From an uncultured Bacteroides sp. (GTDB taxonomy: Bacteria; Bacteroidota; Bacteroidia; Bacteroidales; Bacteroidaceae): a DNA stretch of 43,752 bases. The first letter of the stretch is position 1. Each line of letters opens with the position of its first letter. The notes below the pieces were generated by a model that saw nothing but the letters and a program-made list of their open reading frames with translations, did not search any database and was not told where the DNA came from. The stretch lies in assembly GCF_949298305.1 (NCBI RefSeq), contig NZ_CASFWU010000020.1:1-43752 (forward strand), in the 5' to 3' direction. The translations under genes were made by a program, and so were the position numbers. This document shows, in pieces, positions 33,093-40,009 of the stretch.

Positions 33093-33995
33093 ATGAATAA
33101 AGTTAATATACATTCTTGCCCGATATGCGGAGGGACGCGGCTGGAGCGTGCCCTGACCTGTATAGACCACTACGCTACGGGCGAGACTTTCCATCTGTGC
33201 CGTTGCGGTGACTGCGGCTTCCTGTTTACACAGGGTTTTCCCGCAGAGGCGGAAATAGGACGTTATTACGACACTCCCGACTACATTTCACATTCCGACA
33301 TCCGCAAGGGGGCGATGAACGCCGCCTACCACTGGGTGAGAAGCTACATGCTGGGACGGAAGGCCCGGCTGGTGGCACGCGAGGCACACCGCAAGGAAGG
33401 CCGCCTGCTGGACATCGGCACGGGCACGGGTTACTTTGCCGACACCATGAGGCGGAGAGGCTGGCAAGTCGAGGCCGTGGAAAAGAATGAGGGAGCCAGA
33501 GCATTTGCCAAGGAGCGTTTCGGCCTTGATGTAAAGCCTGAATCGGCTCTGAAGGATTATGCCGAAGGCTCGTTCGATGTCATTACCCTGTGGCACGTGA
33601 TGGAGCACCTGGAGCACCTGAACGAGACGTGGGAGCGGCTGAACAGGCTGCTGACGGAGAAGGGCGTGCTGATTGTGGCCGTGCCCAACTGCTCTTCGTA
33701 CGACGCGCAGAAGTACGGCGCCTACTGGGCGGCCTACGATGTGCCGCGCCATCTGTGGCACTTCACACCCGCCACCATCCAGCAGCTGGGCTCGAAGCAT
33801 GGCTTCATCCTGGCCGAGCGTCACCCGATGCCGTTCGACGCCTTTTATGTCTCCATGCTGACCGAGAAGCACCTCAGGCATTCGTGTACTTTCCTCCGCG
33901 GATTGCTGACGGGCACGCTGGCCTGGTTCAGCGCGCTGGTGAGCAAGGAACGCAGCAGTTCGATGATTTACGTGTTCAGAAAGAAGAAAGGGTAG
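33093..33995 (+). CDS. SAM-dependent methyltransferase with N-terminal zinc ribbon
   Basis: The 300-residue protein starts with a zinc ribbon (CPICGG at about 7-12, CRCGDCG at about 34-40). A class I methyltransferase domain follows: motif I LLDIGTGTGYFADTMRRRGW near residues 103-122, EAVEKNEG after it, then FDVITLWHVMEHL and LIVAVPN. Proteins of this layout often methylate sugars, lipids or quinone-like small molecules, but the substrate is not readable. It lies 4 nt before ftsX, so the two are co-transcribed. It is first in the methyltransferase-ftsX-DUF3098-uppP-truB unit. Confidence 0.93.
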   Translation: MNKVNIHSCPICGGTRLERALTCIDHYATGETFHLCRCGDCGFLFTQGFPAEAEIGRYYDTPDYISHSDIRKGAMNAAYHWVRSYMLGRKARLVAREAHRKEGRLLDIGTGTGYFADTMRRRGWQVEAVEKNEGARAFAKERFGLDVKPESALKDYAEGSFDVITLWHVMEHLEHLNETWERLNRLLTEKGVLIVAVPNCSSYDAQKYGAYWAAYDVPRHLWHFTPATIQQLGSKHGFILAERHPMPFDAFYVSMLTEKHLRHSCTFLRGLLTGTLAWFSALVSKERSSSMIYVFRKKKG

Positions 33996-33999
33996 GGGC

Positions 34000-34872
34000 A
34001 TGGGAAGAAAAGGTTCGTCATCCTACGTTGACATGCAGTTTGTCACTTCGAGCATCAGCACCACGATGGTTCTGCTGCTGCTGGGGCTGGTGGTGTTTTT
34101 TGTGCTGGCCGCCCGCAACCTGTCCGTCTATGTGAAGGAGAACATCAGCTTCTCCATCCTCATCAGCGACGACATGAAGGAGAGCGACATCCTGAAGCTT
34201 CAGAAGCGGCTGGAGAAGGAGCCCTTTGTGAAGGAGTCGGAATACATCTCAAAGAAGCAGGCTCTGGAGGAACAGGCCGAAGCCATGGGCACTGACCCGC
34301 AGGAATTCCTGGGATATAATCCCTTCATCGCTTCCATCGAAATCAGGTTGAACTCCGAGTATGCCAATTCGGACAGCATCGCCAAGATAGAGAAACTCAT
34401 CAAGCGCAATACGAACATTCAGGACGTGCTCTACCAGAAAGACCTGATAGACGCCGTCAACGACAACATACGCACCATCAGCCTGTTCTTGCTGGGGCTG
34501 GCGGTTGTATTGACGCTGATTTCCTTTGCGCTGATAAACAACACCATCCGGCTGACCATCTACTCCAAGCGCTTCCTCATCCACACCATGAAGCTGGTGG
34601 GAGCCAGCTGGGGCTTCATACGCAGGCCCTTCCTGCGGCGCAACTTCTGGATTGGAGTGGTGTCGGCGTTTATGGCCGACGCTATCCTGTGGGGAGCTGC
34701 CTGGTGGCTGGTGTCTTACGAGCCCGACCTCATCCGGGTGATAACGCCCGAAGTGATGGTGACGGTCTCGGTGGCGGTGCTGGCATTCGGCATTCTGATT
34801 ACGTGGTTGTGTGCCCTGCTTTCCATCAACAAATACCTGCGGATGAAGGCAAGCACGCTCTATTATATATAA
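34000..34872 (+). CDS. ftsX: Cell division protein FtsX
   Basis: This 290-residue protein is the permease-like membrane subunit of the FtsEX complex, which activates peptidoglycan hydrolases at the septum. It has an N-terminal helix (about 24-40), a periplasmic loop (about 42-160, with VKESEYISKKQALEEQAEAM), then three helices in a FtsX domain (SLFLLGLAVVLTLISFALIN, an amphipathic part with HTMKLVGASWGFIRRPF, and two C-terminal helices). ftsE is not adjacent, as is usual in Bacteroidetes. Spacing to the preceding gene is 4 nt and the DUF3098 gene follows after 65 nt. Confidence 0.94.
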   Translation: MGRKGSSSYVDMQFVTSSISTTMVLLLLGLVVFFVLAARNLSVYVKENISFSILISDDMKESDILKLQKRLEKEPFVKESEYISKKQALEEQAEAMGTDPQEFLGYNPFIASIEIRLNSEYANSDSIAKIEKLIKRNTNIQDVLYQKDLIDAVNDNIRTISLFLLGLAVVLTLISFALINNTIRLTIYSKRFLIHTMKLVGASWGFIRRPFLRRNFWIGVVSAFMADAILWGAAWWLVSYEPDLIRVITPEVMVTVSVAVLAFGILITWLCALLSINKYLRMKASTLYYI

Positions 34873-34937
34873 TAAGGTGAACGGTCAATCTTCTTTTCTC
34901 CGTTTCCCGTACGCAACGAACAATTATTTAAAACGAA

Positions 34938-35189
34938 ATGGTAAAACAGAAATTTGCTTTCGACAAAACCAACTTCATCCTGCTGGCCATCGGTATGGCA
35001 GTGGTGATTCTGGGTTTTATTCTGATGACCGGGCCTTCGTCTACTCCGACGACCTATGAACCGGACATCTTCAGTGTGAGACGTATCAAGGTGGCTCCCG
35101 TAGTCTGCCTGCTGGGTTTTGTATTTATGATTTATGCGGTGCTCCGCAAACCGAAAGACGGTGTTGAGGAGTCGGGTTCGGAAAAATAA
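34938..35189 (+). CDS. DUF3098 small membrane protein
   Basis: This 83-residue protein with two membrane helices (about 11-30 and 52-68) has the DUF3098 signature FAFDKTNFILLAIGMAVVIL, followed by GFILMTGPSSTPTTYEPDIF and IFSVRRIKVAPVVCLLGFVF. The family sits between ftsX and uppP across Bacteroidetes. The function is unknown, but the conserved position suggests envelope or division work. uppP starts 9 nt after its stop. Confidence 0.93.
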   Translation: MVKQKFAFDKTNFILLAIGMAVVILGFILMTGPSSTPTTYEPDIFSVRRIKVAPVVCLLGFVFMIYAVLRKPKDGVEESGSEK

Positions 35190-35198
35190 GAGAAGACT

Positions 35199-35990
35199 AT
35201 GAGTTGGTTTGAAGCACTTATCCTGGGTTTGATCCAGGGACTGACGGAATACCTGCCTGTGAGCAGCAGCGGACATCTGGCCATCGGTTCGGCCTTGTTC
35301 GGCGTGGAGGGAGAAGAGAACCTGGCCTTTACGGTGGTTGTCCATGTGGCCACTGTGTTCAGCACGCTGGTCATTCTGTGGAAGGAGATTGAGTGGATTT
35401 TCCGTGGCCTGTTCAAGTGGCAGATGAATGCGGAGACGCGTTACGTCATCAACATTCTGATTTCCATGATACCTATCGGCATTGTGGGTGTCTTTTTCAA
35501 GGACGAAGTGGAGTCGGTCTTCCGTTCGGGACTGCTGGTGGTGGGCTGCTGCCTGCTGCTGACGGCCTTGCTGCTGACTTTCTCCTATTATTATAAGCCG
35601 AAGCAGAAGGAGAACATCTCCATGAAGGATGCCTTCATCATCGGCCTGGCACAGGCCTGCGCCGTGCTTCCCGGCCTGTCGCGTTCGGGCAGCACCATCG
35701 CCACAGGTCTTCTGTTGGGCGACAACAAGGCCAAGCTGGCGCAGTTCTCGTTCCTCATGGTGATTCCTCCCATCCTGGGCGAGGCCCTGCTGGACGGCAT
35801 GAAGCTGATGAAAGGCGAGGCCATTGCGGGCGACATTCCCGCGTTTTCGCTCCTCGTGGGCTTCCTGGCCGCTTTCGTTTCGGGCTGTCTGGCCTGCAAG
35901 TGGATGATTAACATCGTGAAGAAGGGCAAGCTGATTTACTTTGCCATCTACTGTGCCATCGTGGGACTGGCAACCCTCATTTTCGGATAA
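35199..35990 (+). CDS. uppP: Undecaprenyl-diphosphatase
   Basis: This 263-residue integral membrane enzyme (BacA family) removes a phosphate from undecaprenyl pyrophosphate to recycle the lipid carrier for peptidoglycan. The two conserved blocks are present: LTEYLPVSSSGHL (about 16-28) and PGLSRSGSTIATGLLLGDNK (about 157-176). Around seven helices are predicted and the length is normal. It follows the DUF3098 gene after 9 nt, and truB starts close behind. Confidence 0.97.
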   Translation: MSWFEALILGLIQGLTEYLPVSSSGHLAIGSALFGVEGEENLAFTVVVHVATVFSTLVILWKEIEWIFRGLFKWQMNAETRYVINILISMIPIGIVGVFFKDEVESVFRSGLLVVGCCLLLTALLLTFSYYYKPKQKENISMKDAFIIGLAQACAVLPGLSRSGSTIATGLLLGDNKAKLAQFSFLMVIPPILGEALLDGMKLMKGEAIAGDIPAFSLLVGFLAAFVSGCLACKWMINIVKKGKLIYFAIYCAIVGLATLIFG

Positions 35991-36008
35991 GTGAACGGAC
36001 GAGCGGAT

Positions 36009-36716
36009 ATGAACTTTAAAGAAGGAGAAGTCTTGTATTTCAACAAGCCGCTGGGCTGGACGTCGTTCAAGGTAGTGGGCCATGCGCGCTATCACATCTG
36101 CCGCCGGCTGGGCGTGAAGAAGCTCAAGGTGGGCCATGCGGGCACACTCGACCCACTCGCCACGGGGGTGATGATTGTCTGCACGGGCAAGGCCACGAAG
36201 CGGATAGAGGAGTTTCAGTACCACACCAAGGAGTATGTAGCCTCCATCCGGCTGGGTGCCACCACGCCTTCCTACGACCTGGAGCACGAGATAGACGCCA
36301 CCTATCCCACGGAGCACATCACCCGCGAGCTGGTGGAAGAGACGCTGAAGAAATTCGTGGGCGAGATTCAGCAGGTGCCCCCTGCCTTCTCGGCCTGCAT
36401 GGTGGACGGCAAGCGCGCCTACGACCTGGCCCGCAAGGGAGAGGAAGTGGAGCTGAAGCCCAAACTGCTGGTGATAGACGAGATTGAGTTGCTGGAGTGC
36501 AACCTGCCCGACATCAAGGTGAGGGTGGTGTGCAGCAAAGGCACCTACATCCGTGCCCTGGCACGCGACATCGGCGTGGCGCTGGACAGCGGCGCTCACC
36601 TGACGGCTCTGGAACGTACCCGCGTGGGCAATGTCCGCATTGAGGACTGCCTTAATCCGCTTGACTTCAAGGAGTGGATCAATGCGCAGGAAATAGAAAC
36701 GGGCGAAGAGGAATGA
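36009..36716 (+). CDS. truB: tRNA pseudouridine(55) synthase
   Basis: This 235-residue enzyme makes pseudouridine 55 in the T-loop of tRNAs. The catalytic Asp48 lies in VGHAGTLDPLATG (41-53), with KPLGWTSFKVV ahead and the binding motif CSKGTYIRALARDIG in the C-terminal half. It is a TruB without the C-terminal PUA domain of some species. I start it at ATG 36009 (MNFKEGEV); a GTG at 35991 directly after uppP is possible but adds only six residues. Repeat elements separate it from queA. Confidence 0.96.
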   Translation: MNFKEGEVLYFNKPLGWTSFKVVGHARYHICRRLGVKKLKVGHAGTLDPLATGVMIVCTGKATKRIEEFQYHTKEYVASIRLGATTPSYDLEHEIDATYPTEHITRELVEETLKKFVGEIQQVPPAFSACMVDGKRAYDLARKGEEVELKPKLLVIDEIELLECNLPDIKVRVVCSKGTYIRALARDIGVALDSGAHLTALERTRVGNVRIEDCLNPLDFKEWINAQEIETGEEE

Positions 36717-36720
36717 TCCA

Positions 36721-36850
36721 AGTTAAAGGAGTGAGAAGAAAGTCTCCCCGAAGGGAGAGAGATTCTGCCGGGGTAGGCTTAGGAATTAAAGCCGACGGCT
36801 TTGTTAATACCGCCCCCCATTGTCTGACTCCTTGACTTCTGAACTCCTTC
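36721..36850. repeat. Hairpin element D1
   Basis: Outer arms are of the AGTTAAAGGAGTGAGAAG / CTTGACTTCTGAACTCCTT type. Inside are CTCCC-CGAA-GGGAG and a hairpin around TTAAAGCC-GAC-GGCTTT (36787-36804) flanked by GGGGTA/TACC. It shares GGGTRGGCTTAGGARTTAAA with element D2. Confidence 0.75.
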
Positions 36851-36892
36851 GCTACGGTTTTTTAAACGACTTGAGAAACTTAAGTAACCTAC

Positions 36893-36919
36893 TCAAGTTT
36901 CGCAAGTGCGAAACTTGCA
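36893..36919. repeat. Perfect hairpin between D1 and D2
   Basis: CAAGTTTCGCA (36895-36905) pairs perfectly with TGCGAAACTTG (36908-36918) around AG. It partly overlaps the AAACTTAAGTAACCTA motif family and could be a structural joint of the duplicated module. Confidence 0.6.
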
Positions 36920-37025
36920 GGAGTTAAAGGAGTTAGAAGGAGTTATCGCCCACCAGGGTGGGCTTAGGAGTTAAAGCCAATAGCTTAAGCGTTCTCACAA
37001 AGGTATTGACTTAACTCCTTAACTA
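36919..37025. repeat. Hairpin element D2
   Basis: Arms are GGAGTTAAAGGAGTTAGAAG and TTGACTTAACTCCTTAACT in reverse complement. The apex holds GCCCACC-AG-GGTGGGC (36948-36963) and the D1-like GGCTTAGGAGTTAAAGCC. The arms differ from D1 in unit number and sequence detail. Confidence 0.75.
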
Positions 37026-37084
37026 CAACCAGTTAATAAACTTGCGAAACTTAAGTAACCTATATATAAAGAAAGGAAAGAGAT

Positions 37085-38143
37085 ATGAAACTGTCGCAAT
37101 TCAAATTCAAGCTTCCTGAAGAAAGGATCGCTTTGCATCCCACCAAGTACAGGGATGAGTCGCGCCTCATGGTGCTTCACCGCAAGACGGGAGAGATAGA
37201 GCACCGTGTGTTCAAGGACATTCTGGACTATTTCGACGACAAGGACGTGTTTATCTTCAACGACACCAAGGTGTTCCCCGCCCGCCTCTACGGCAACAAG
37301 GAGAAGACGGGTGCCCGCATCGAGGTGTTCCTGCTGCGCGAGCTGAACGAAGAGCTGCGCCTGTGGGACGTGCTGGTAGACCCTGCCCGCAAGATACGTA
37401 TCGGAAACAAGCTCTATTTTGGAGACGACGACTCGATGGTGGCCGAAGTCATTGACAACACCACCTCGCGCGGCCGCACGTTGCGCTTTCTTTACGACGG
37501 TCCGCACGACGAATTCAAGAAGGCCCTCTACGCCCTGGGCGAGACCCCGCTGCCCCACAGCATCATCAACCGCCCCGTGGAGCCCGAAGACGAAGAGCGC
37601 TTCCAGTCTATCTTTGCCCGCAACGAGGGAGCCGTGACCGCGCCTACCGCCAACCTGCACTTCAGCCGCGAGCTGATGAAGCGCATGGAGATTAAAGGCA
37701 TCGACTTTGCCTACATCACCCTGCACGCCGGCCTGGGCAACTTCCGCGAGATTGACGTGGAAGACCTGACCAAGCACAAGACCGACTCCGAGCAGATGAT
37801 TGTCAACGAGGAGGCCGTGCGCATTGTGAACCATGCCAAAGACCTGAACAAGCAGGTGTGCGCCGTGGGCACCACCGTGATGCGTGCCATTGAGAGCACC
37901 GTCAGCACCGACGGCCACCTGAAGGAGTACGAGGGATGGACCAACAAGTTCATCTTCCCGCCCTATGACTTCACCGTAGCCACAGCCATGGTGTCCAACT
38001 TCCACATGCCGCTCTCCACGCTGCTGATGATTGTGGCAGCCTTCGGCGGTTACGAGCAGGTGATGCACGCCTACGACGTGGCCTTGCAGGAAGGTTACCG
38101 CTTCGGTACCTATGGCGATGCCATGCTCATTACGGACAAGTAA
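37085..38143 (+). CDS. queA: S-adenosylmethionine:tRNA ribosyltransferase-isomerase
   Basis: This 352-residue cytoplasmic enzyme transfers and isomerises the ribosyl group of SAM onto preQ1-modified tRNA to give epoxyqueuosine. Family blocks are clear: FKLPEERIALHP at the N-terminus, DVFIFNDTKVFPARL, PLPHSIINRP, the signature ERFQSIFARNEGAVTAPTAN with FAYITLHAGLGNFREIDVED, and FHMPLSTLLMIVAAF. The length is typical. AAGGAAAGAG lies before the ATG. The gene follows truB behind two hairpin elements, and folK follows after another. Confidence 0.97.
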   Translation: MKLSQFKFKLPEERIALHPTKYRDESRLMVLHRKTGEIEHRVFKDILDYFDDKDVFIFNDTKVFPARLYGNKEKTGARIEVFLLRELNEELRLWDVLVDPARKIRIGNKLYFGDDDSMVAEVIDNTTSRGRTLRFLYDGPHDEFKKALYALGETPLPHSIINRPVEPEDEERFQSIFARNEGAVTAPTANLHFSRELMKRMEIKGIDFAYITLHAGLGNFREIDVEDLTKHKTDSEQMIVNEEAVRIVNHAKDLNKQVCAVGTTVMRAIESTVSTDGHLKEYEGWTNKFIFPPYDFTVATAMVSNFHMPLSTLLMIVAAFGGYEQVMHAYDVALQEGYRFGTYGDAMLITDK

Positions 38144-38154
38144 AACCTTTTAGT

Positions 38155-38258
38155 GAAGAACGGAGAATGAAGAAGGAAGAATTTGGAGGACCGGCTGCGG
38201 GGAAAGAAGGACAGACCGGCGCAGAAGAAGTTTCTTCATCCTTCGTTCTCCGTTCTCC
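38155..38258. repeat. Hairpin element fused to the start of folK
   Basis: Left arm 38155-38181 (begins GAAGAACGGAGAATGAAG) pairs with right arm 38232-38258 (ends CGTTCTCCGTTCTCC) at 23 of 27 positions. The 50-nt centre does not follow the unit pattern. It begins 12 nt after the queA stop. The ATG assigned to folK (38167) lies in the left arm, and the native-looking folK sequence starts only at 38262. Confidence 0.85.
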
Positions 38259-38712
38259 GTTTATCTATTATCTGGGCCTGGGCACCAATCTGGGCGACAA
38301 GGAGCAGAACCTCCGCACGGCCGTGCGTGAGATTGAGGAGCGGGTGGGGCAGGTCACAGCCCTGTCCGCTTTTTATGTCACCGAGCCGTGGGGCTTCAGT
38401 TCCGACAACGGCTTCCTCAATGCGGCCTGTGGGGTGAAGACTTCGTTATCGCCCTTTGAAGTGCTTGCGCTGACGCAGGAGATAGAGCGTACGATGGGCC
38501 GCACCTGCAAGTCGGAGGGCGGCGTCTACCACGACCGCATCATCGATATCGACCTCCTGCTTTGCCTGGACGCTTCGGGCGGTCAGGTGTGTGTGGACAC
38601 TCCGCAGCTGAAGCTGCCCCATCCGCTGATGCACCTGCGCGATTTCGTGATGAAGCCTTTGCTGGAGATTATGCCCGGGGCAGCAGGCCTGATTCGTCCC
38701 AATGCAGAATAA
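38167..38712 (+). CDS. folK: HPPK (6-hydroxymethyl-7,8-dihydropterin pyrophosphokinase) with repeat-encoded N-terminus
   Basis: The enzyme (181 residues from this start) transfers pyrophosphate from ATP to hydroxymethyl-dihydropterin in folate synthesis. The HPPK core is intact from IYYLGLGTNLGDKEQNL (about 33-49) through SAFYVTEPWGFSSDNGFLNA to the signature HDRIIDIDLLL and the strand LPHPLMHLRDFVMKPL. Residues 1-32 are encoded by the hairpin element 38155-38258 and have no counterpart in other HPPKs, which normally begin at the IYYLGLG strand. The only plausible start in frame is the ATG at 38167 inside the hairpin arm, with ACGGAGA just before it. The true start needs checking. Confidence 0.9.
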   Translation: MKKEEFGGPAAGKEGQTGAEEVSSSFVLRSPFIYYLGLGTNLGDKEQNLRTAVREIEERVGQVTALSAFYVTEPWGFSSDNGFLNAACGVKTSLSPFEVLALTQEIERTMGRTCKSEGGVYHDRIIDIDLLLCLDASGGQVCVDTPQLKLPHPLMHLRDFVMKPLLEIMPGAAGLIRPNAE

Positions 38713-38713
38713 T

Positions 38714-39742
38714 ATGAAACGACTGTTCTTGATTGGTTGGATTTTGTGTTGCGCCTGGTTTGTCAAGGCACAACAGTCCAATGAGTTTACCGTCCTGCAA
38801 TGGAACATCTGGCAGGAGGGCACGCAAGTGGAAGGCGGATATGACGCCATTGTGAATGAGATTGTCCGCCTGAAGCCCGATTTCGTCACCTTCAGCGAGG
38901 TGAGGAACTATCGGAATACCCGCTTCTGCGACCGCATTGTGCAGTCGTTGGGACAGCGGGGCGAGACCTATTATTCCTTCTTCAGCGACGATTCGGGCCT
39001 GCTGAGCCGGCACCCGATTACGGACTCGCTGACGGTATTCCCCCTGAACGACGACCACGGCAGCATCTACAAGATGGTGAGCACTGTCCACGGGCATCGG
39101 GTGGCTGTCTATACGGCCCATCTGGACTACCTGAACGACGCCTACTACAATGTGCGCGGATATGACGGTTCCACGTGGAAAGAAATCCCCATACCGCAGA
39201 CGGTGCTGGAGGTGCTGCAGGTGAACGACGCCTCCCTGCGCGACGATGCCATCCGCTGCTTCCTGGCCGAGGCAAAGAAGGACATTGCCGAGGGCACGAT
39301 TGTCATCCTGGGCGGCGACTTCAACGAACCATCGCACCTCGACTGGACACGCGGGACGAAGGACCTGTTCGACCACAACGGCCTGATTGTGCCCTGGACC
39401 GTCCCCCTGCTGCTGGACAACAACGGCTTTGTGGACACCTACCGCGAGCTTTACCCCGATGTGGTGGACTATCCCGGCTTCACCTTTCCGGCCGACAATC
39501 CGCTGCTTCCTGTCAGCCGGCTGACCTGGGCCCCCAAAGCCGACGAGCGGGAGCGGATAGACTATGTGTTCTATCACCCCCATCCGTCCCTCAGGCTGAA
39601 GGATGCCGTCATCTTCGGTCCCCGCGGCTCCATTGTCCGCAGCAAGCGCGTGCCCGAACAGTCGAAAGACCGCTTCCTGCTTCCCTTGGGCGTGTGGCCC
39701 ACCGACCACAAGGGGCTGCTGGTGACTTTTGAAGTCCGCTGA
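38714..39742 (+). CDS. Exported endonuclease/exonuclease/phosphatase-family protein
   Basis: The product has about 342 residues with a signal peptide (MKRLFLIGWILCCAWFVKAQ) and an EEP-fold hydrolase domain. Family residues are seen in VLQWNIWQEG, DFVTFSEVRN (metal-binding Glu), ILGGDFNEPSHLDWT (catalytic Asp and Asn) and LGVWPTDHKGLL (catalytic Asp-His). Substrates in this superfamily range from DNA to phospholipids and inositol phosphates, so only phosphodiesterase/phosphatase chemistry can be stated. I start it at 38714, one base after the folK stop; an ATG at 38702 overlaps folK. It acts in the periplasm or outside the cell. Confidence 0.9.
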   Translation: MKRLFLIGWILCCAWFVKAQQSNEFTVLQWNIWQEGTQVEGGYDAIVNEIVRLKPDFVTFSEVRNYRNTRFCDRIVQSLGQRGETYYSFFSDDSGLLSRHPITDSLTVFPLNDDHGSIYKMVSTVHGHRVAVYTAHLDYLNDAYYNVRGYDGSTWKEIPIPQTVLEVLQVNDASLRDDAIRCFLAEAKKDIAEGTIVILGGDFNEPSHLDWTRGTKDLFDHNGLIVPWTVPLLLDNNGFVDTYRELYPDVVDYPGFTFPADNPLLPVSRLTWAPKADERERIDYVFYHPHPSLRLKDAVIFGPRGSIVRSKRVPEQSKDRFLLPLGVWPTDHKGLLVTFEVR

Positions 39743-39831
39743 ACACCCCCTGCCGCCGCCTTTTCAGCTCCTGTAATCCCTAATCAGTGTTAATCTTCCG
39801 TCGGGATAGCACTACATCAGGAAATTATCTC

Positions 39832-39839
39832 TACCTTTG
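39832..39839 (+). promoter_or_regulatory. Promoter -7 box for metK
   Basis: TACCTTTG fits TAnnTTTG. Transcription would begin near 39846, just upstream of the riboswitch-like structure at 39856-39911. Confidence 0.6.
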
Positions 39840-39855
39840 TGCCCGCTAAAACCAA

Positions 39856-39911
39856 TGTGGAAAGATTTGAGTAGCTTGCAACCACAGAAAAAAATGCTAA
39901 AACACATACTT
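39856..39911 (+). promoter_or_regulatory. SAM-II-class riboswitch upstream of metK
   Basis: The pattern fits the SAM-II aptamer. P1 is TGTGG (39856-39860) with CCACA (39882-39886). The loop has GATTTG and the conserved GCTTGCAACCAC; after an A-rich linker comes the conserved GCTAAA (39896-39901). A pseudoknot pairing GAGTA (39869-39873) with TACTT (39907-39911, one G-U) is possible; its longer spacer recalls the long-loop variant. A hairpin CCGGCA-ACG-TGCCGG (39923-39937) follows. It lies between the metK promoter and start, so it likely represses metK when SAM is high. Confidence 0.7.
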
Positions 39912-40009
39912 TTCTGAAAACGCCGGCAACGTGCCGGTATCTCTACTCACACATTTCCCATCCGTTCAACTTTTAATTATTAACTATTCATTCTTAATTT
40001 TTAAAGAGT

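Larger units (their letters stand above)
36717..37084. other. 368-bp gap between truB and queA filled by hairpin elements
   Basis: No gene. It is built from two related hairpin modules (36721-36850 and 36919-37025), each followed by the sequence AAACTTAAGTAACCTA (36876-36891 and 37047-37062). Both genes point the same way, so the elements lie inside what would be one transcript. Confidence 0.8.

Noticed and set aside
34863..36599. 578-residue frame on the minus strand
   Set aside because: It runs across DUF3098, uppP and truB in antisense and shows no domain.
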